Below, piece after piece: positions 44,607 to 54,448 of a stretch of DNA of 64,000 nt. The translations under genes were made by a program, and so were the position numbers. Within the stretch, counting starts at the first letter, position 1, and each line of letters opens with the position of its first letter. Source of the stretch: Fulvivirga sediminis (GTDB lineage Bacteria; Bacteroidota; Bacteroidia; Cytophagales; Cyclobacteriaceae); contig NZ_JAESIY010000002.1 in the NCBI RefSeq assembly GCF_016757215.1, forward strand, positions 310,001-374,000, given 5' to 3'. Under the pieces are notes generated by a model. The model was not told the DNA's origin. It ran no database searches and saw nothing but the letters and a program-made list of their open reading frames with translations.

Positions 44607-47600
44607 TTGTCTTTACTGCTTTTCTTATTATCACTTTTTTCCTGGTTGTCCTTGGCATTAAAAAGCTCCCTAAAACTGTCATAATCTCGAACAAAAATCA
44701 CCCCTACTCCTGTTTTCACAATATCATTACCTCCTTGAAATAAATTATCATATTCATTTTCCCGGAAGCCCACCAGCCTATAACGCCCATCTTCGGTAAG
44801 TTTATATTCTATTCTAATATCTCCGGCAAAATCGTTCATCCCTTGTTGGCGGTTCTGATCACTTTGATTGAGGTTGAAATTACCGGCCACTTTTACTACA
44901 ACCCTTTCATTAAATAACTGTTTTGACAAGCCCAGTTCCAGCTGAGTATTGGACAAAGGATCATCTGAATTAGTGGGCGCTCCATTTTGTTCAAGATTCA
45001 ATGAGAGTTCCACCCCTTTAACTTTGCTGCTCAGCTTACTTAACTGTGAATTCAAAATTCTACTCACGCTATTGGTAGCCGTAGTCTGTGCTACATTGTT
45101 ATTATTATTATTGGCTGATGTGCCGGTAAGGAAATTTTTAAATAACAATAGACCAAATACCTGCTGATCAAGCTCATCTTTTCGGGTATTAAGTTGGTTT
45201 ACATAAGATGCCACTGCCTGACTAGCAGCAGCTCCTTCTTCTATTCCTAGACGAAATGATATTTCTGGAGTTAAAAGCTCTCCTTTAATATCTATGTACA
45301 CCAAAAATGGTATTTTTTGAGTGGAAACATCACTAGAAGTAATTCCTGCTGGTGGTGCCGCTCGCACCTCATTCACAGCCGACAAGTCCATCCGAGCATT
45401 AAGTACATCACCTGTCCAGAGAAGGTAGCTGCCTCTTTCCAACCTAAACTCTCTCTTTACCAGTCCATAAAAATTCATATTATAACTACCCTCATATACC
45501 TCATAGCGCCCAGCAAGGCTCATCTCACCACTTGGCTCAATGTTTAGCTTTAAAGTAGAATTCCCTTTTACCGAAAGCTTATCACCTGTAACGGGGTCTA
45601 TTACCACATTAAGCGTATTATTGTTATCAATATTTATATTGGCGCTTATATTTAGGCCTTTTATCTGCGCATCAACACTATCTTGTTTTTGTTCCTCCGT
45701 TTGAAACTGCTGATAAAATGGATCATCCTGAATATCTTTATCAATCCATTGAACAATATTCTCCGTCTGTTGCTCTGTAATTTGCTGCTCAGGAATTACA
45801 TAAGTCAGCTCACTACCTTTGCTCATGCTCACATCAATATCTACATTAGGCTGATCTGAATTACCAGTAATAGTAGCATTGCTATTAAGCTCAATATGAC
45901 CATAATACAGCTCGTTATCCTTTTTCTCGGTATTAAGAAAAAGAAAATCTTGCGTCTTTAACCTTAAATCGAATTTATAAAAAGTATAATCACTGGTGGT
46001 TACTTCCCCATCGATGGTGGCGGTATGACCATTGGCATCTTTGATATTAAAATTATTAAAAGCAATTCCGGCCTTAGTGAAGTTTAGATATTCATTATTA
46101 AGAGAAAATACACTTTTAAGATAAGTCACATTGAAACTTGACTCATCAAAATTCAGTCGACCAGTTATATCCGGCTCAGAGGTAGTTCCTCTAATTTTGA
46201 GATTACCATTGATGCTACCTTCCATTTCTGTAAGTTGTCCCATGGTAAAGGACTGTATACTCGCTAACTCCAAGTTAACCAAGTTAGCATCCAGATAAAT
46301 CTTAGGAACACTATCTGCCAGATAATAGCCATCTACCTTTACATTATTAAATTTATTTTTGATATCAAGGTTCAGATTATATTTGGAGTTACCCTCATTA
46401 CTGGCTACAACATTGACATTTCCCAAGGTATCTCCAAGATAGCTAAAGTCTTTAATATCTACATCTGACGTAAAAGCAAACTTTGCCTGCTCCATTAGTA
46501 AGTGAAATTCACCATTAAATATTCCATTAATAAGATATTTATCTGTTTCTTCCAGTTTGCCCAAAGCACCCAGATTGAAATCTGTAATATTCACTGCCAG
46601 GGTGCTATCATTCTGTTCGTTTATCTGAGACTCTATTGAAATACTTTGACCTCCTTCACTCATTTCCATATTTTTGATCCATATCCCTTTCGGGTATAAA
46701 TCTATACTATTAGAAGGCCTCACTTCCCACTCTTTGTAATTGAGAATAAATTCGCCAGGTGTAAATTGAAAGCGTGAATACTTTTCTCCACTAATAAAAA
46801 TACCACCAAACATGTATTTATTCTCACCTTTGTTATCGTTTATCAGCAACTCAGTCTTCACGTGATCTGCCTCTACATTTCCACGCCAGTTTACATGATC
46901 GATCTTTATAGTACCATTGCCAATGCTTGCGATCTTTACCAAATACTCCAAAGTGGCCTCGTTAGAGTTGACTTCTATGCCTAATGAATCTACCTGATTA
47001 CTTCCATAGGCTAACCGATGCATATTGATATCTAGATTTAGCTCCCATAATTCGCTATTATAAGAACCTTTAATCTCTCCTGGCCGCAGCTCGGTAAGTT
47101 CAGGAATAAGCAAATTAGTAAAGAACCCTGGTTGTAAAATATTAATATCAAAATCAAAGCTTTGAGGTGTTAGCTCCGTTACATCTTCCACCCCTTGCAA
47201 AGCATAATATCTGTTAAAGTGCTGCTCAAGCACCTGTGGTAAAGTCACAATATCAAAATTACCGGCAAACTCGGCGTTAATAATATTAGATTTAATACTG
47301 ATATTGGTGCTATCTTCTGTGGCGGTAGAGGATAACAAGAAAGTGTCCATTTGATACACATGCGTTCCTTTGCCCATGACAAAATCTTTTATAGACAAGG
47401 TGCCATTGATCTTATCTACTGAAGCCATGCGTATGTCTGATTCTACTTTACCTCGAACCTTTATCTCCTCTCTGGCAAAGTTGAGCGCATATAAATCTAA
47501 TGTGCGCATATCTAATGTAAACTCATAATGAGGAATGCTATCATTTAAGTTAACCAAGCCATTAAAATCAAAATCCACATTAGGGTCATCCATACCCAGT

Positions 47601-49615
47601 TTACCCTTAAACTGCTCAGATTTTACTACTCCATTGATAGACATATTTTCGTAGCTGTAATCATTATAGAGAAAAGAGGAAACTTTACCTTCTAGTTTGG
47701 TATCTAAATCTTCCATAGAAAAGCCCTTACCTTCTGCTTTGATATTGAAGGTAACATGGCCCATTGTATTCTCTTGCTGAAGTAGCTTGCCAATGTTAAA
47801 GCTATCCACCTCCACAGCCCCACTATAATGATAAAGGCTATCATCTTTCATATTCATATTTACATCGGCCGTAGCTCCGCCTAAGCTGGTTTTTATATCA
47901 ATTTTGGAACTGAAATCATTCATACCACCCTTCACATTGCCCTGCAAAGATATTTCTTGTGGGATGGTTAGATTTTGAGGCAGTAGTGTATCTGGCAGTA
48001 CCGTAGAAATATCAGATGAAGTGGTAGACAGTTTTTTTAATTTCAGATCTACATACATATTGTTAATGTCTGGTAAGCCTTTGATAATGCCATTGACAGC
48101 TAAACGTGTATTCTTTAAAGCTTCAGCCTTAACACCATTCACTTCAAGGTCATTTAAAGATCCTTTGATATCTCCCTGAAAAATCACTTGGCTAGCGGAA
48201 CCTGTAAAATAAGAAAGGCTCTGTTTTAGTGCCGGCTGAAAGTAAAATACATCTTCAAAGTCAATTCTAGAACGCTGAATAGAAGCGTCTATCTTCAGAG
48301 CATTAAGGTTGGTTTGTAATGCCTCCAAAGATGGATAGCCAATAGCCATCTCTCCATCGATCTGGCTGTGCTCTGTGACCAGGTGCAGACTCTTGACCAT
48401 AGACTCTTCAGCTGCATATTTAAACTCCGTTTCAAGTTCCTTAAGCTTAAAACCTCCATTTTCAATTCCTGACAAGCCCTTTATAACTCCATTAGCATAT
48501 CCATTTTCAAAAACAATATTCTTTAGATCTGCATTAAGCTTCTGAAACCACATATGATTGGGATCAAAGCCTTCTGTTTTCTCATAATTATGGTTATACA
48601 ATCTGAAATCCACATCAACTATATTAGCTCGGGCAGTTCCTGCTAATATTTGTATGGCAGTAGTATCACTCTCCGATGTAGTGTCTTGCTGAGACTGAGC
48701 GGTAGAATCTGAAGAAGTAAATTGATCAATAGAAACAAAGGTTTTTTTAAGGTCAATCTTTTTGGCTACATACACTTGGCGCTCCAGGTTCATACTATCT
48801 ACTTCTATGCCTGCTTCACCGATATCAGTATTTAGTTTTAAATTGCCTGGTTGATCTTCAAAAGTAAATTTCACATTGTTGACCAATAGAGATTTTCCTT
48901 GTACATCAAAAATTTTAGTACTCGTGGTATCAGTATCTTCTGTGGAAGGCTTTAATATTTTAAAACTTCCTTCACTATTTTTAAGCTCAATATCATCTAC
49001 AATTATTTGAGAATTGATAAGGTCAAAGGTCGAAATAAAGGTATATAAATCACCTACGTCTACTTGAAGGCTAGATCCATTAAAAAGATCATCATAAGCC
49101 ACTTTAGCTTCTTTTATACTTATTTCTTTTATAGAAAACTCGAAGGATTTGCTTTGTGTAGTATCTGCTGGCGCTTGGGTACTATCCTGGCTGGTAAATG
49201 CATCTGCAATAAACTGATAGTTAAAAGTACTATCAGCAGAAGTATTATAAATATTAGCTACCAGATTATCAATATCAAGATCATTAACCTGGAATTTATT
49301 ATCTAGCAACTCCCACAAATCAGTATTTACTTCTATATAATGAGAATACAGCAAAGTATCCTTTTGCTGATCTTCTACATAAATATCTTCTATTACTATG
49401 CTCTTAGGGAAACCGACATATAATCTGCCAATGCTGGCTTCTGTATTTACCTTACTTTTAAAAAAATCTAAGGCTTTACCTGTTACAAATTCTTGTACAC
49501 TTGGCAGGCGGAGTGAAAAAATAAATACCACCAATAGTAATAGTACACTGAGTATGAACCAACCTATTACCTTAAGTATTTTTTTTAAAATTTTTGTGAA
49601 TTTTTTCTGCCCCAT
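44603..49615 (-). CDS. tamB: TamB translocation and assembly module protein (DUF490/AsmA-like)
   Basis: 1670 residues from MGQKKF (49615); 12 further codons upstream exist in frame (to 49651) but do not look like part of the protein. One N-terminal span (about 18-37), AsmA-like beta-groove repeats throughout, and the C-terminal TamB domain (about 1300-1620) containing IEEGAAASQAVASYVNQ. The last residues are highly charged. It bridges inner and outer membranes as a lipid-carrying groove, acting with TamL. tamL overlaps by four bases, so it is translationally coupled. Confidence 0.92.
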   Translation of the reverse strand: MGQKKFTKILKKILKVIGWFILSVLLLLVVFIFSLRLPSVQEFVTGKALDFFKSKVNTEASIGRLYVGFPKSIVIEDIYVEDQQKDTLLYSHYIEVNTDLWELLDNKFQVNDLDIDNLVANIYNTSADSTFNYQFIADAFTSQDSTQAPADTTQSKSFEFSIKEISIKEAKVAYDDLFNGSSLQVDVGDLYTFISTFDLINSQIIVDDIELKNSEGSFKILKPSTEDTDTTSTKIFDVQGKSLLVNNVKFTFEDQPGNLKLNTDIGEAGIEVDSMNLERQVYVAKKIDLKKTFVSIDQFTSSDSTAQSQQDTTSESDTTAIQILAGTARANIVDVDFRLYNHNYEKTEGFDPNHMWFQKLNADLKNIVFENGYANGVIKGLSGIENGGFKLKELETEFKYAAEESMVKSLHLVTEHSQIDGEMAIGYPSLEALQTNLNALKIDASIQRSRIDFEDVFYFQPALKQSLSYFTGSASQVIFQGDIKGSLNDLEVNGVKAEALKNTRLAVNGIIKGLPDINNMYVDLKLKKLSTTSSDISTVLPDTLLPQNLTIPQEISLQGNVKGGMNDFSSKIDIKTSLGGATADVNMNMKDDSLYHYSGAVEVDSFNIGKLLQQENTMGHVTFNIKAEGKGFSMEDLDTKLEGKVSSFLYNDYSYENMSINGVVKSEQFKGKLGMDDPNVDFDFNGLVNLNDSIPHYEFTLDMRTLDLYALNFAREEIKVRGKVESDIRMASVDKINGTLSIKDFVMGKGTHVYQMDTFLLSSTATEDSTNISIKSNIINAEFAGNFDIVTLPQVLEQHFNRYYALQGVEDVTELTPQSFDFDINILQPGFFTNLLIPELTELRPGEIKGSYNSELWELNLDINMHRLAYGSNQVDSLGIEVNSNEATLEYLVKIASIGNGTIKIDHVNWRGNVEADHVKTELLINDNKGENKYMFGGIFISGEKYSRFQFTPGEFILNYKEWEVRPSNSIDLYPKGIWIKNMEMSEGGQSISIESQINEQNDSTLAVNITDFNLGALGKLEETDKYLINGIFNGEFHLLMEQAKFAFTSDVDIKDFSYLGDTLGNVNVVASNEGNSKYNLNLDIKNKFNNVKVDGYYLADSVPKIYLDANLVNLELASIQSFTMGQLTEMEGSINGNLKIRGTTSEPDITGRLNFDESSFNVTYLKSVFSLNNEYLNFTKAGIAFNNFNIKDANGHTATIDGEVTTSDYTFYKFDLRLKTQDFLFLNTEKKDNELYYGHIELNSNATITGNSDQPNVDIDVSMSKGSELTYVIPEQQITEQQTENIVQWIDKDIQDDPFYQQFQTEEQKQDSVDAQIKGLNISANINIDNNNTLNVVIDPVTGDKLSVKGNSTLKLNIEPSGEMSLAGRYEVYEGSYNMNFYGLVKREFRLERGSYLLWTGDVLNARMDLSAVNEVRAAPPAGITSSDVSTQKIPFLVYIDIKGELLTPEISFRLGIEEGAAASQAVASYVNQLNTRKDELDQQVFGLLLFKNFLTGTSANNNNNNVAQTTATNSVSRILNSQLSKLSSKVKGVELSLNLEQNGAPTNSDDPLSNTQLELGLSKQLFNERVVVKVAGNFNLNQSDQNRQQGMNDFAGDIRIEYKLTEDGRYRLVGFRENEYDNLFQGGNDIVKTGVGVIFVRDYDSFRELFNAKDNQEKSDNKKSSKDN

Positions 49616-49679
49616 ACATGTAGCCTTGCCAAAATAACGGCTATATATCAATAAGTGTTATGAACATATAAATAAAAAA

Positions 49680-49707
49680 GAACCATCCTAGATGCTTAAG
49701 ACGGTTC
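49680..49707 (-). terminator. Terminator after the PPOX-type gene
   Basis: GAACCATC (49680-49687) and GACGGTTC (49700-49707) pair with one mismatch; on the minus strand the following bases are TTTTTTATTTATAT. It lies between the PPOX gene and tamB. Confidence 0.65.
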
Positions 49708-49745
49708 ATTTTTCAATTTTTACTTTACTACAGGCTATTAACAAA

Positions 49746-50183
49746 TTATGTTGTAGGTTGTTTAGATAAAACAGAAATCATTTTTGCTGTATCATTATCC
49801 CATACCTCTGCTGATGAAACTGCTACTCTTAGCAAGCATAGATTAGGATCATCTACTCCCTTAGGATACCAAGCCTTATGACTTTCATTCCACAGTTTTG
49901 ACTTAAGATCCTCATCATCTACACATATTGCTGTACCGCTCACAGAAGCATAGGTATGTGAGTGAACATCTGCATATCCTACGTTTACGTGATTGTTCTC
50001 TTCAATATCGTCCATTTTTGGTGAATCTTTGGACGTAAAGAACCATAAGTACCCTTTTTGGTCCATATGTAGCGTATACATAGGGCGAGTTACTAAATCT
50101 CCTTCTTCTGTTTTAGTGGCTAACATAGCTACTTCTATAGATGCTATGGTTTCCTTTAATTTATCCATTCCGTTAATCATCAT
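49746..50183 (-). CDS. Pyridoxamine 5'-phosphate oxidase-fold general stress protein
   Basis: 145 residues, split-barrel flavin-binding fold. VAMLATKTEEGDLVTRPMYT and YLWFFTSKDSPKMDDIEENNHVNVGYAD are the general stress protein 26 signature. Such proteins bind FMN or FAD; the enzymatic role is unclear. The start codon overlaps the ohr stop (ATGA), so both are made from one message. Followed by a terminator. Confidence 0.88.
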   Translation of the reverse strand: MMINGMDKLKETIASIEVAMLATKTEEGDLVTRPMYTLHMDQKGYLWFFTSKDSPKMDDIEENNHVNVGYADVHSHTYASVSGTAICVDDEDLKSKLWNESHKAWYPKGVDDPNLCLLRVAVSSAEVWDNDTAKMISVLSKQPTT

Positions 50184-50611
50184 ACCTCCACTTCTATTTT
50201 ATTTGCTGTAACTGTAACATCAATATTCCCTGCTGTAGCTTTAGAATAAGGACAAACTTTCTGAGTTTTTTCTACCAGCTTATTTAACACATCATCTTCA
50301 ACGCTTTCATCTATCACATTCAGTGCTGCTGACAGAGCGAACCCTTTACCTTCTTCATTAAAGCTCACTTTTACAATGATTTTGGTATCTCCAAGTTCTA
50401 CGTTATCACTTTTAGCAACAGAACCTAAAGCTCCTAAAAAGCAAGGACCCCATGCTGCTGCGAATAGCTGCTCAGGATTGGTTCCCTGACCTCCATCGCC
50501 TCCCATAGATTCAGGCTTGGCTAACTCCAAATTCAAAGTACCATCTTGCGATTTCACATTACCTTCACGACCACCTTGGGCCGTAATTTCTGCTGTATAT
50601 AAGGTTTTCAT
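50180..50611 (-). CDS. Organic hydroperoxide resistance protein (Ohr/OsmC)
   Basis: 143 residues. Arg15 (GGREG), Cys57 (FAAAWGPCFLGAL) and Cys120 (KVCPYSKATAGN) are the catalytic set of Ohr: the peroxidatic and resolving Cys and the substrate Arg. It reduces organic peroxides using lipoyl or thiol donors in the cytoplasm. Ohr and OsmC are related, and the NPEQLFAA motif favours Ohr. Co-expressed with the PPOX gene. Confidence 0.9.
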   Translation of the reverse strand: MKTLYTAEITAQGGREGNVKSQDGTLNLELAKPESMGGDGGQGTNPEQLFAAAWGPCFLGALGSVAKSDNVELGDTKIIVKVSFNEEGKGFALSAALNVIDESVEDDVLNKLVEKTQKVCPYSKATAGNIDVTVTANKIEVEV

Positions 50612-50649
50612 TTTTATCTATTATTTAGTTAGTAGGTTAGTTTTAAATA

Positions 50650-50674
50650 AAGGACTCCGCAATAAGGAGCCCTT
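50650..50674 (-). terminator. Terminator after the PfpI-family gene
   Basis: AAGGACTCC (50650-50658) and GGAGCCCTT (50666-50674): on the minus strand the stem is 9 bp with one G-U and is followed by TATTTAAAAC. Lies between the pfpI-like and ohr genes. Confidence 0.6.
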
Positions 50675-50695
50675 CAATAAGATCTTAGCAGAATC

Positions 50696-51259
50696 TTACA
50701 AGGTTTTTTGACCTTCATGTACACCTTCACAGAATTCCTCAATCATTTTCTTACAGAAAGCAGGAATATCATCAGGATTTCTACTTGTTACCATCCCTTG
50801 ATCAGTTACCACTTCTTCATCAACCCATTCTGCTCCGGCATTGATCAAGTCTGTTTTGATTGACTTATAAGATGTCATTTTTCTACCTTCTAGGGCACCT
50901 GTCTCTATAAGCGTCCAAGGTCCGTGGCAAATGGCTGCAATAGGCTTTCCTGCTTCAAAGAAATGCTTCACAAATTCTACTGCTTTATCGTTAGCTCTCA
51001 GCTGATCAGGGTTAAGCACACCGCCTGGCAATAAAAGTGAATTATAATCACTTGCCAGAGCAGAGTCTAGTGACTTATCTACATTATAGCTATTACCCCA
51101 GTCTGTGCTGTCCCATGCTTTTACTTTATCATCATTAGGAGAGATCACCTCTACAGTGGCTCCTGCTCTTTCTAGTGCTTTTTTTGGTTCGGTAAATTCA
51201 ACTTCTTCAAATCCATCAGCAACCAAAATGGCTACTTTTCTATCTTTTAATATATCCAT
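50696..51259 (-). CDS. PfpI/DJ-1 superfamily protein (general stress protein 18 type)
   Basis: 187 residues. The nucleophile elbow AAICHGPWTLIETG carries the Cys and the following His; FEEVEFTEPKKALERAG gives the Glu near the N-terminus. Matches the intracellular PfpI/YfkM group, which has been assigned as a protein deglycase or a chaperone; the activity is not established here. It lies between Ohr and the baeRF-like gene in the stress block, with a three-dyad gap upstream. Confidence 0.9.
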   Translation of the reverse strand: MDILKDRKVAILVADGFEEVEFTEPKKALERAGATVEVISPNDDKVKAWDSTDWGNSYNVDKSLDSALASDYNSLLLPGGVLNPDQLRANDKAVEFVKHFFEAGKPIAAICHGPWTLIETGALEGRKMTSYKSIKTDLINAGAEWVDEEVVTDQGMVTSRNPDDIPAFCKKMIEEFCEGVHEGQKTL

Positions 51260-51332
51260 AACTCTTTTATTTATGTTTAGTTGATTATTGTTACTATTAC
51301 TATTTTATATGGAAAAACAATGCCAACCGGCT

Positions 51333-51402
51333 ATATGTGCTTAGCACTACTTTTATTGCTTTTTCACTGTGAAATAGTATACACATAATGCTCACATGTG
51401 AG
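51333..51402. promoter_or_regulatory. Cluster of three dyads upstream of the PfpI-family gene
   Basis: GTGCT-T-AGCAC near 51338, TTTCAC-T-GTGAAA at 51362-51374 and the perfect 12-bp palindrome CTCACATGTGAG at 51391-51402. The last two share a TCAC/GTGA core. Possible operators; no factor assigned. Confidence 0.35.
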
Positions 51403-51409
51403 GCACTAA

Positions 51410-52576
51410 TTACATTTTGTAGCGTAATACAGCATTAATTACAGACCCTTCATCTGGCATTTCATCAGCAGCCATTTCATACACTTTGCCTCCATGCTTT
51501 ATAGTTTCTACAGCGGCTTTATTTAGCAAATCAGCATTACCTACCTGTTGAGTAGCATCTATTTTCACTTTGTTATCATCCTGCTGATAGGTACCCCATA
51601 TATGCTGACCTTTTTGAATGAATAAAGTTTCTGCCTGCCCTATGATAGCGGCGGGAAGAGCTTGCTCTGGATTATAGGCAGCCTTGCCATCATCCAGCAA
51701 TTGATTATAACGATCTACTCCATTCTGTTGATCTTTTTCGAATCTATCTTTCACTACATCCCAAGCCATCTCTTTGAGTTTAACAGGCTCTGTATGCTCA
51801 TGATTTCCAGGTATAAATTCATCACACAAATTAGAGTAGGTATTAGCCTCCATATAAATAGGGAAGAGATAATCTACACAGGCTACTACTAATGGCGCAT
51901 CTTCATCATGCAACATCTCCATGAGGCCATCATTGATTTCTTTAAAGAATTTGGCAGCTTCTTCTTTCTTCTCAGTCTCATTACCAGCTCCATGGCCGTG
52001 ATACATGGCTTGGCCTTTTTCTCCCTGACCTGATCGGAACTGAAGACTATTTTCTTCAAGATCTCCACCTACTGTCTCAGTGAGTGCCTGAGGAATGAGT
52101 CCCTCTACTACTACAGGTGTTAGGGTATGGCGGGTGGCCTCATAAAACTTCACTTCATTAAGGCTAAGCATCATTATAAAATGACGACCTGAGCCATGAA
52201 GCATATTTGCCAATGGCTGCAAATAAAGGTGGTTTGAAACGTAAGTGTACTCTTCTACCTCTAAGGGTAAAGTAAAATATTTAATTTCATTGCCATAAAT
52301 AAATAGAGCCAGTGCATCAGACTGTTCAGACCAGAAATTACGTTCGTCGTCTAAAAGCTGTTGTGCTGGCTTTAAATATTCTTCAATTTCAGTTTTAGAA
52401 AGGCCAAATACCTGTAACTCTGTAGCGGCCTCTTTTAACTGATTCTTTAATCTGGTTTTATTCTTATAACGCCCTTCTTCACCACCAGCTCTTTCTGTAG
52501 GAATGTAAATAGATACACAATGTGGCTGATGAATTTCTGATAGTTCTAAAAATTTTGATCTCTTAAATATATCCAT
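51410..52576 (-). CDS. baeRF-type (archaeo-eukaryotic release factor-like) protein
   Basis: 388 residues. It matches the bacterial archaeo-eukaryotic release factor families (eRF1-like, baeRF): an N-terminal part with HQPHCVSIYIPT, a central domain (FIMMLSLNEVKFYEA, then a GHGAG-containing loop before KKEEAAKFFKEINDGL) and a C-terminal L7Ae-like part (LLNKAAVETIKHGGKVYEM). The middle domain has a Gly-rich loop with His, Gly, where eRF1 has GGQ (HGHGAG here). These proteins are suspected of acting on ribosomes under stress. No partner recognised. Upstream of pfpI on the same strand. Confidence 0.7.
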   Translation of the reverse strand: MDIFKRSKFLELSEIHQPHCVSIYIPTERAGGEEGRYKNKTRLKNQLKEAATELQVFGLSKTEIEEYLKPAQQLLDDERNFWSEQSDALALFIYGNEIKYFTLPLEVEEYTYVSNHLYLQPLANMLHGSGRHFIMMLSLNEVKFYEATRHTLTPVVVEGLIPQALTETVGGDLEENSLQFRSGQGEKGQAMYHGHGAGNETEKKEEAAKFFKEINDGLMEMLHDEDAPLVVACVDYLFPIYMEANTYSNLCDEFIPGNHEHTEPVKLKEMAWDVVKDRFEKDQQNGVDRYNQLLDDGKAAYNPEQALPAAIIGQAETLFIQKGQHIWGTYQQDDNKVKIDATQQVGNADLLNKAAVETIKHGGKVYEMAADEMPDEGSVINAVLRYKM

Positions 52577-52623
52577 GTTACTTAATTTTATGATTATATC
52601 TAAGACGATCCAAAAAGCATACC

Positions 52624-52986
52624 TTAGGCACTCATTCGCGACAGCTCACTGGTTAATTTCGATTTTTCTCTTGCTGAAATAAGATCTACTACCTCCGCTT
52701 TTAAATGACCTAGATCATTGACAATGAAGTTATACAAGGCATAAACATCAAGACCAATACCCTCGATAAAGTCAGCCTTTTTAAAACTCTTTAAAGTGGT
52801 TAACGCGGTGTGCGAAGCGTACACAAGGTTAGCTTCTATCCCCAGGATGGCAAAATTGCGGTAAATGGGCATAATCACATCTTCTTCCTTCAATTCCTGA
52901 GGCGTAATATCAGGACAATAGTCCTCTATATCTTCAATACACGTGAGTATATTTTTAAGATGGATTTGATCAGTTCGTCTTTTCAT
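52624..52986 (-). CDS. Second HepT-like protein, strongly diverged
   Basis: 120 residues, mainly helical. IHLKNILTCIEDIEDYCPD and IYRNFAILGIEANLVYAS read as the opening and IGEAA segment of HepT/DUF86, and ALYNFIVNDLGHL as its ending (vW.ii..DLP.L). The central RNxxxHxY ribonuclease motif is missing altogether. It resembles the protein at 38726-39103 in size and layout. No MNT gene near. It is 47 bases upstream of the baeRF-type gene on the same strand. Assignment rests on motif layout and is weaker than for the first copy. Confidence 0.45.
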   Translation of the reverse strand: MKRRTDQIHLKNILTCIEDIEDYCPDITPQELKEEDVIMPIYRNFAILGIEANLVYASHTALTTLKSFKKADFIEGIGLDVYALYNFIVNDLGHLKAEVVDLISAREKSKLTSELSRMSA

Positions 52987-53127
52987 AGCAAAAGTTATTA
53001 GGTTAGTTGTTTTAATTGAACTATCAATATTGTGCCAATAATTTTTATAAATTAACCACTAATCAGAGCTCGGAGACTCACAAGTTTTACAAACCGTGAG
53101 AATGAAATTCTACCTTTGAGGATATAA

Positions 53128-54447
53128 TTACCCGGTAATGCCTTCCACCTGATGATCCGAATGCAAAAATTCATTCACCCTGTCAATCATGGCATTAAGC
53201 TGCTCCACGTCAAGCATATTATGTATATTTTTTTGGCAGGAGGCCACTATACTTTTTGTGTATTTTTCTAAGATTTGCTGATTTTCAAACTGATCCTTAT
53301 CCGCATAAGCAAGATTTTTCATGCTTTCCAAGAGGTTAAGCATTACAGTGGCATCCTCTTTTCCATATTCTCTAATAGGTGTTAAGTTAAAATATAAGAG
53401 ATATTCCAGCGGTAATTGCCTGATAATGACTACAGGCTCTCCATCATCATTTTCTAAATACCTTCTTTCATTATGCGTCATTTTTTTAATATATAAAATA
53501 GAAAGTAAGTCAATAGCCTTAATCGCTGTCCCCGGATCATTAATACCTGGAGAAAGGGCTTTTACCGCTATTTCTGATATCTGCTTAAACCCAAACAGGT
53601 AGTGATCAGAGACATGTTCTTCTGCATAAAAAATAAAGCAGCTACGAATATCTTCTTCTACATCTTCATCTATTTTTTTATTTATTCTAAGAAAAGGGTA
53701 TCCCTTTACCATAAAAAACCCGCTTTGCTCCATTACCTCTATCACTAGATCATGCTTAGAGCAGATTTTTATGAGCGCGTTTTCTTTCATCTGTTTTAAA
53801 TAACCTGCTCTTTTGGTGTAGAGCACCTGCCAATCATCCGTTTTAGGCACTTCTTTAATATCTCCCTTGATCTCAACTTCTTCTAGCTGCTCCTTTGTCT
53901 GACGATAAATACTATCCAAAATATTATCTACCTGAATGGCCCTGGATATAGAATGTATAAAATAAACAAATAAGCCCAAGCAGATGATTACAAACACCAT
54001 TGAAAACAAAATTCCTAGTGAGGGGATTTGATATTCAGCATCAGCGGACTGTATATTGATAATAAGAATGAGACTGTAAATGATAGTGCCTAAGTACATT
54101 CCTAAAACTACCTGATGTGCTTTATTGGTAATAAGTCCTGGTATTACACGAGGAGAAAGTGTGGATGATGCTCTGTTTAGGACTACCATTACCATAGAAA
54201 AACTAAATACCATTAGGGAGATAATACTTCCTACTGCGGTACCAAGAATCAGCCTGGCATTTTCCACACCCTGTACGAGTAAAATTCTAATATCTTCTTT
54301 AAAATCCAGTATAAAAGCATCATACTCTACAGACATGATGAGAAAGGAAAATAACAAAAAACCTACTGCGATAAGAGTGGGATAAAAAGCAATACTACTG
54401 GTAATTTCAAAAGAAATTTTATAAAGAATTCGTCTAATCTTTTTCAC
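53128..54447 (-). CDS. DUF2254 membrane protein
   Basis: 439 residues. Four membrane spans in the first third (about 15-40, 60-80, 108-130, 140-165). The phrase SMVMVVLNRASSTLSPRVIPGL and the region KALSPGINDPGTAIKAIDLLS are DUF2254 landmarks. Function is unknown; the family is often linked with ion or stress roles. It starts one base after the topoisomerase gene and ends the run of six genes. Confidence 0.88.
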   Translation of the reverse strand: MKKIRRILYKISFEITSSIAFYPTLIAVGFLLFSFLIMSVEYDAFILDFKEDIRILLVQGVENARLILGTAVGSIISLMVFSFSMVMVVLNRASSTLSPRVIPGLITNKAHQVVLGMYLGTIIYSLILIINIQSADAEYQIPSLGILFSMVFVIICLGLFVYFIHSISRAIQVDNILDSIYRQTKEQLEEVEIKGDIKEVPKTDDWQVLYTKRAGYLKQMKENALIKICSKHDLVIEVMEQSGFFMVKGYPFLRINKKIDEDVEEDIRSCFIFYAEEHVSDHYLFGFKQISEIAVKALSPGINDPGTAIKAIDLLSILYIKKMTHNERRYLENDDGEPVVIIRQLPLEYLLYFNLTPIREYGKEDATVMLNLLESMKNLAYADKDQFENQQILEKYTKSIVASCQKNIHNMLDVEQLNAMIDRVNEFLHSDHQVEGITG

Positions 54448-54448
54448 A

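Noticed and set aside
38726-52986. Complete MNT/HepT toxin-antitoxin system
   Set aside because: Both HepT-like proteins lack the R-x4-H-x-Y motif and no nucleotidyltransferase gene is present beside either.
53108-53125. TACCTTTG on the plus strand near 53113
   Set aside because: A perfect -7 box by sequence, but no plus-strand gene follows it.
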